Assembly: GCA_963555705.1 (NCBI GenBank)
Contig: OY743179.1
Coordinates: 22,266,692-22,330,691, forward strand
Length of the DNA stretch: 64,000 nucleotides
Direction: 5' to 3'
Origin: Ligustrum vulgare
Taxonomy: Eukaryota; Streptophyta; Magnoliopsida; Lamiales; Oleaceae
Below are positions 59,044 through 64,000 of this stretch, one piece after another (the first letter of the stretch is position 1; the number at the start of each line of letters is the position of its first letter). The translations under genes were made by a program, and so were the position numbers. The notes under the pieces are model-generated. The model was not told where the DNA came from. It did not search any database and was given only the letters and a program-made list of their open reading frames with translations.

Positions 59044-59838
59044 TCAGAGTACATCATCACCGCCCTCCACCAGGAGAGTCGCATTGTCCACCTTTGAGCA
59101 GTTAGCCGAGTCTGCTCCACCTTTTGGACAATTTCTTCTTACGTGACCGGATTGTCCACAGTTCCAACATACAACTTTCTTCTTCATGGAGTTACCCCTC
59201 TTCCACTTTTCAGTAACAAGCAAATTATTTTCAGATGAATTATCACCTCCACCCAATCTCCGTTCTTCAGAGATCAACTTACTTGTAACTTCTGCAAAGT
59301 CCACCGTTTCCTTCCCGTACATCAAAATCGGCTTGATGTGCTCAAACGTGGATGGAAGAGACCAGATGAGCCTCAACGCTTTATCCTCATCTTCAACTTT
59401 GACTCCAATAGATTCTAGTTCAGAAACAATCCCGTTAAGAACACTAAGATGGTAGGAGATTTTTGTACCTGCGCTCATTCTCAACGAATGAAACTGTTCC
59501 TTCAGATACAAGCGATTTGACAAGTTCTTCGTCTGATACAACTCTTCCAGTTTTTCCCAAAGTTCCGTAGCAGCAGATATCCCATGAATATTTGTAAGAA
59601 CATTCTTGGTCAAACAAAGTCGTATTGTACTAGCAACTCTCAAATCCAAATCTTCCCAATCTTCATCAATCTTACTGGATTCAGTTTCTTTTTCTTTTCC
59701 TTTGTCAGAACTCTCGGTTGGTTTTCCTTTCAAAGCTTTGTGCAAACCCGTCTGAATTAAAATATCCTTGACTTATACTTACCACAAGCCAAAATTAATT
59801 CTTCCATCAAATTTCTCCACGTCGTACTTGACAAACAT
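59044..59838 (-). pseudogene. Copia Gag with zinc knuckle, two stops
   Basis: Gag packages element RNA. Minus strand from ATG 59838: MFVKYDVEKFDG, INFGLW, then TAA, V, TAA (two Gln/Lys-type codons lost) and VKDILIQTGLHKALKGKP. From 59745 the frame is open: EDWEDLDLRVASTIRLCL, LWEKLEELYQTKNLSNRLYL, LKEQFHSLRM, the UBN2/gag-polypeptide core, and the perfect CCHC knuckle CWNCGQSGHVRRNC. It ends EGGDDVL at 59044 with no protease after it. About 264 residues, the normal length for a free-standing Copia Gag. Confidence 0.9.
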
Positions 59839-59891
59839 ATTTTCTTTTGCTCCAATAAAATTTTCGAACCACCTGACGCTCTGATACCACT

Positions 59892-60425
59892 TGTTGGGAA
59901 TTACACGTTGATTCCCCTTCTTTAACCCACAGGATCTTTTGATATTCAAGAATTAATTGAGCAACAAGAAAATAATAACAACGCAAAATTTCCGGATCGC
60001 CAAAGCCTTTCACTATATAATAAATTATTACAATTATATAGAATTTCACTCACCAACCCAATCTCATAGACTACAGAGAAAATACTAATAATAAACTTAT
60101 ATCTAACCCAAGTTTCTACCCTTTAAATTATCCCACAAAGAGTTCACAAGAAACTACAAAGATAAAGCTCTCAAATTCTTTCTAATTAGTCTCACATAAG
60201 ATTCACAATATTATGGCTCCTTAACATACATATTTATAGGTAAAAACAACCCCTAGAATATGTAGAATTCGTGTCCAAGTAAGTTTCCTTATTGAAGTAG
60301 AATACCAAAATAAAGTTTTTTATTTTCCTTTTCATCTTTAACTTGGTCTCCAAGTTAACCACTTTAATAGGGAAACTAATTGTCCATGATATTTTCATTC
60401 TTAATTTGGGTCAAATATCCCAACA
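59892..60425 (-). repeat. 5' LTR (in element orientation) of the gag-only Copia element
   Basis: 534 bp; minus-strand TATA-like CCTATAAATA at 60240-60231; primer site TGGTATCAGAGC immediately left (about 59890-59879). Confidence 0.88.
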
Positions 60426-61288
60426 CCTATAGATAAATAAATGTAACAAATTAAGCAATATTGATTATGCACGAAAGTGAAAATCAATATCAAGATTTGT
60501 AGTGCACGAATGTGGAATTTAACTCAAGAGATCCTTCGCATGATTAATATTTTTAATTTTTAAATACAATGTATTTAATTGAACATAATTCAATGCATAT
60601 TTAATTATATGTCAATAAAAAAATTATTAATGAAAATCTTAGAGATTGTATCGTGAACATATCAACTTCATTTCTGGAATTAAAATTCAATAAATGAAGT
60701 TTTCTTTTTTAAAAACACTTTTGAATTACAAAATTAGGCTTATACAATATATGTGCAAAACTCAACTTACACATTCTCCTAAAGATCGACGCTTTTCTTT
60801 TTATATATTGTTCTTCATCATATTCTTCCCAAAAAGATGTGTAGGATATATTTTTTTGGTATAATTTGATTTTTAAGCATTAATTATTAATTTCAAATAT
60901 TTTTCTCAAAAAATAATCATTAATTTTAATAAATATTTTTACATTAATTGATTCTTTTTTCTTTATACTAACAATTTCTTTATTCATATTGTTACATTAT
61001 TATTTTAATAAAAATTGCTGATAGATCAATTGTTTAACAGAAATTATATAAACTAATTGTTAAAATTTGTAATAAATTGTTTAAATTTATAATGAAAAAT
61101 AGAAAAATGAACATAATCAGTAAATAAATAAAAATAGTGTGAAAATAATGAAGAATTGAAGAAATCTTAAGTTTGTAAATTAACCCAACTTAACTGGATT
61201 TGCCTTAAAAATTCGTATAGTTGTAAAACATTTTTAAATAGTACATTGTTTGTACAATTTGTAGTTGCTCAAACCCATGTTTTACACG

Positions 61289-62466
61289 AAAGTTGCTATA
61301 GACAAAACATATTTAAACAATTGTTTAAATTTAAATTAAATAATACAATTTTTCAAATATATGTTGTATAGAATAAATAAAAAATTTCGTCTAAATATTT
61401 TTGACTAACGTGAATAGAAATAATAACCTTCAAAATATTATGATTTACATAAAATAAAATAATTGTAATAAATTAATTATATGCAGTCCTATATATAAAT
61501 AAATGTAACAAATTAAGCAATATTTACGATGCACGAAAGTGAAAATCAACCTCAAAATTTGTGGTGCATGAACATTCAACTCAAGAGATCATTCGCATGA
61601 TTAATAATTTTTAATTTTTAAATGCGATACATTTAATTGAACATAATTAAATGCTTATTTAATTATATATCAATAAAAAATTATTAATGAAAATATAAAT
61701 TAAATATATATAGTGAGTCTTTTTATCTATATATGTTAATAAAATTAAGAAATAAAGTTTCACCATTTTTACTGCATATAATTATTTTTTTAATATTTTA
61801 ATAAAGTTCTAAACAATTGAATTTTTTTTATCATCTTTAGGGAAAATAGATCATAAATTAAGTATTTTAAGATTGTATCGTGAACATATAAACTTTATTT
61901 TTGGAATTGACGTTCAATAAATGAAATTTTATTTTTTTAAAAAAACTTTTGAACTATAAAATTAGGCTCATACAATACATGTGCAAAACTCAACTTACAT
62001 ATTCTCATTAGGATCGATGTTTTTCTTTTCATATATTGTTCTTCATTATATTCATAATTCTTTTTAAAAAGAGGTATAAGATAGACTTTTTTTGGTATAA
62101 TTTGATTTTTAAGCATTAATTATTAATTTCAAGTGTTTTTCCACAAAAAATAATCATTAATTTTAATAAATATTGTTACATTAATTGATTCTTCTTTCTT
62201 CATACTGACAATTTCTTTATTCATATTGTTACATTATTTTGAATAAAAATTACTGATCGATCAATTGTTTAATAGAAATTATATGAACTAATTGTTAAAA
62301 TCTGTAAAATATTTTTGCTATTTAAATTTATAATGAAAAATAGAAAAATTGAACAGAATCAATAAATAAATAAAAATAATGTGAAAATGATAAATAAATT
62401 GAAGAAATCTTAAGTTTGTAAAATTAACCCAACTTAATTGGATTTGCCTTAAAAATTCATATAGTT
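61289..62466. repeat. Tandem duplicate unit B (about 1.2 kb)
   Basis: Collinear with unit A from AAAGTTGCTATAGACAAAAC to CCTTAAAAATTCATATAG, but with about 180 extra bases at roughly 61693-61872. The insert includes A|TCTATATATGTTAATAAAA, reminiscent of a Helitron 5' end, and no clear 3' end. No gene. Confidence 0.85.
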
Positions 62467-62869
62467 ATTATTATTTATTGTAATTTGATGAGAAAAAATC
62501 AGAACATAAATTAATCATCTATGACTAAAATGAATTTAGTAACTAATTATAGATAATATTATAGGATTTAAATGATATAATTTAAAATGAATTAGATATT
62601 GAGGAAAAATATAAAATATAAAATAAAACTTCACCTTTAATTTTTAATATGATTTTACGGATAATATATTTTCAATTTACTCTCAGTTGTTAGGTTGCAT
62701 TAAACTTCCCACTGTGATCTTTAATTTGACATTGATATAACATTTTGATGTTATTAATAGCATAGCACGGATGTCAATGCAATTAATGACACATGTAAAA
62801 TAATATTACTAATTGCTAAAATATTTAATATACTCTTTTTTACCAAAAAAATTTCAAATTTAGAAAGTT
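62467..62869. other. AT-rich spacer, no recognised gene
   Basis: Contains only chance frames; AGCACGGATGTCAATGCA at about 62765 might be a worn Helitron 3' hairpin. Confidence 0.35.
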
Positions 62870-62927
62870 TTTTGGCGGGAAACTATGTGTGTATTTTGGT
62901 GACGACTATTCTACTTTTATATTAAGA
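62870..62927 (-). mobile_element. Helitron 5' end, minus strand
   Basis: Minus strand: A|TCTTAATATAAAAGTAG then AATAGTCGTCACCAAAAT and TTTCCCGCCAAA. It resembles the 37895 element start and shares the CCCGCC-type subterminal word with the 16385 Helitron. The matching 3' end was not identified. Confidence 0.5.
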
Positions 62928-62964
62928 TATATATTTATATTTATATTTATATTTATTAAGATTA

Positions 62965-63347
62965 AGAGCATCTCTAATGATTTATGTGTTGTGAAAAAAA
63001 CATTGCCACGTAGGAAAAATAAATATATAATAATTTAAATATTTCATCTCCAATTGTTAGTTTTCATGTCTATATGATGCTGATGTGGCATGTATATTAT
63101 CTTGTACTATGTCTGAGTATGGATAATGTGCTAGACAAAATGACTAGACAAATGTTATTTTTATTTATTTACTTAATCTAAGAAAATGATATTAATTTGA
63201 TGACATGTGTACACATAAAAAATTGTAGACAAAAATTATTGAAGATAAACTTTAAAAATCATTATCTATTTTATGGACATGAGTGAGATATTTATCTATT
63301 TAATTACGACATAGATCAAAGTATGCACAAATCGTAAGAGATGTTCT
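62965..63347. mobile_element. Probable MITE with AGAGCATCTCT ends
   Basis: AGAGCATCTCTAA at 62966 is answered, inverted, by AGAACATCTCTTA ending at 63346, the AGAGCATCTCC-type terminus common in plant MITEs. Target duplication unclear. Confidence 0.5.
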
Positions 63348-63533
63348 AAAATTTTTGGGCAAGTGTTCTATTTCCACATTTCAGAAGTTATGTCTAGACA
63401 AACACACTTTAAATGTAATCAAATCAAATCAAAGCATAGCCAATTAAACAAAAATTAAGTAAAACTACTAGTAGGAAATGTTGATCGGGCTTGATTTTAT
63501 TATGTTTCATATTATATTTTATCAACGAAATAT

Positions 63534-64000
63534 AAGGCCCTGTCCTCTTTGCTGTTTTGAGGTCGTTTTCTGTTTTTATTTTCGAAAACGCTAAAAACGC
63601 GTTCTCTTTACCATTTTTGAAAATGCATTTTGGAAAAAAAAAATAAAAAAATTTGCAGACAAAACGCAAAACTCCCAAAACCTCGTTTTGGACGTTTTGT
63701 GTGTATTTCGACAAAAAATGTCCAAAACACGGAAAACGCGTTTTGGAATTTTTATTTTTATTTATTTATTTTTAAGAATTACCTTAACTTGGAACTAAGC
63801 TTAATATAAATTTTTTATTTATTTTATTTATTATTTTTTTTTAGAATTATCCTCGCCTGGAATTAAACCTAAATAAAGTTTTTTTTTTTTTAAAGAATTA
63901 TCCTAACTTGAAACTAAGCTTAAATAAAGTTTTATTGAATTCAATATCAACATTACAAAAAAAAAAAAAAAATTAAGTGGGAATTCTTGTTATTATATTT
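63534..64000. repeat. Truncated repeat-rich end of window
   Basis: AGGCCCTGTCCTCTTTGCTG at 63534 looks like a hAT MITE start continuing as AAAACGCGTTTT-type palindromic words to about 63745. Three diverged ~65-bp units (TTATCCTAACTTGAAACTAAG) fill 63775-63935, with A and T homopolymers to the end. Confidence 0.45.

Larger units (their letters stand above)
58145..60425 (-). mobile_element. Gag-only Copia retrotransposon (TR-GAG type), minus strand
   Basis: LTRs 58145-58681 (537 bp) and 59892-60425 (534 bp) start TGTTGGGAATTACACG and end TATCCCAACA on the plus strand. The target duplication CCTAT is perfect (58140-58144, 60426-60430). On the minus strand the primer site TGGTATCAGAGC follows the 5' LTR after two bases, and AAGGTGGAGAT precedes the 3' LTR. 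The 1.2-kb interior codes only for Gag; protease, integrase, RT and RNase H are absent. About 20 differences between LTRs by eye. Confidence 0.9.
57941..61222. repeat. Tandem duplicate unit A (about 1 kb), interrupted by a Copia element
   Basis: 57941-58144 joined to 60426-61222 corresponds along its length to unit B (61289-62466). AT-rich, no gene. The Copia element at 58145-60425 is present only in this unit, so it inserted after the duplication. Confidence 0.88.

Overview
This window is AT-rich plant nuclear DNA, most likely from a eudicot. It shows the plant LTR-retrotransposon groups Ty3/Athila and Ty1/Copia, plus Helitrons, hAT, Mutator, Harbinger and Stowaway elements and a tRNA-derived SINE. 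The only two pieces of cellular genes I recognise are plant genes: a LOG cytokinin-activating enzyme and a CDKE/CDK8-type kinase. I see no intact cellular gene. Almost everything is transposable elements, many nested in one another and most decayed by stops and frameshifts.

Layout. 1-283: 3' end of a LOG-type gene with a 1-base frameshift near its C-terminus. 300-5700: intergenic DNA with small tandem repeats, a SINE with a perfect 17-bp target duplication (2845-3088), long GA and TA microsatellites, and Copia LTR traces. 5787-9339: a complete but dead hAT element (ZMYM1/TTF-finger transposase type) with an 8-bp target duplication. 9674-12087: a Helitron that captured the 5' end of a CDKE gene. 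12424-16495: a Harbinger-like terminal-inverted-repeat pair enclosing a Stowaway MITE and a second Helitron. 16666-17195: a Mutator-like MITE. 17-21 kb: simple repeats and old LTR sequence.

21.2-28.6 kb is a nest. An old Ty3-type LTR is split by a two-LTR non-autonomous element (22140-25172), a solo LTR (25446-27068) and a minus-strand solo LTR (27516-28494). The first and last carry arrays of the palindrome ACGGCCGT spaced at near-integral helical turns; this is the most unusual signal in the window. 28.6-37 kb: a decayed Athila-like Ty3 element, itself split by a 1.46-kb fold-back Mutator element with a perfect 9-bp target duplication. 37.9-38.7 kb: a short Helitron-like element. 39862-52757: a structurally complete 12.9-kb Athila-like element (LTRs, tRNA-Asp type primer site, gag, pol, ATHILA ORF-1-like gene, perfect 5-bp target duplication). 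It is inserted into another LTR and coded by genes with several breaks. It also carries a 66-bp tandem array built around a GGCGTG-NN-CACGCC inverted repeat that recurs once in each LTR.

54.8-64 kb: a Copia gag remnant, a hAT MITE, a small nearly fully palindromic MITE, and a tandemly duplicated 1-kb AT-rich unit. One copy of that unit is interrupted by a minus-strand gag-only Copia element (TR-GAG type) with a perfect 5-bp target duplication.

There is no operon-like or pathway logic here. The functional story is one of transposon succession: insertion, gene capture, mutual nesting, loss of pol, and accumulation of CpG-transition-like damage. All coordinates were read by eye. Superfamily calls rest on termini, target duplications and protein motifs, not on searches.
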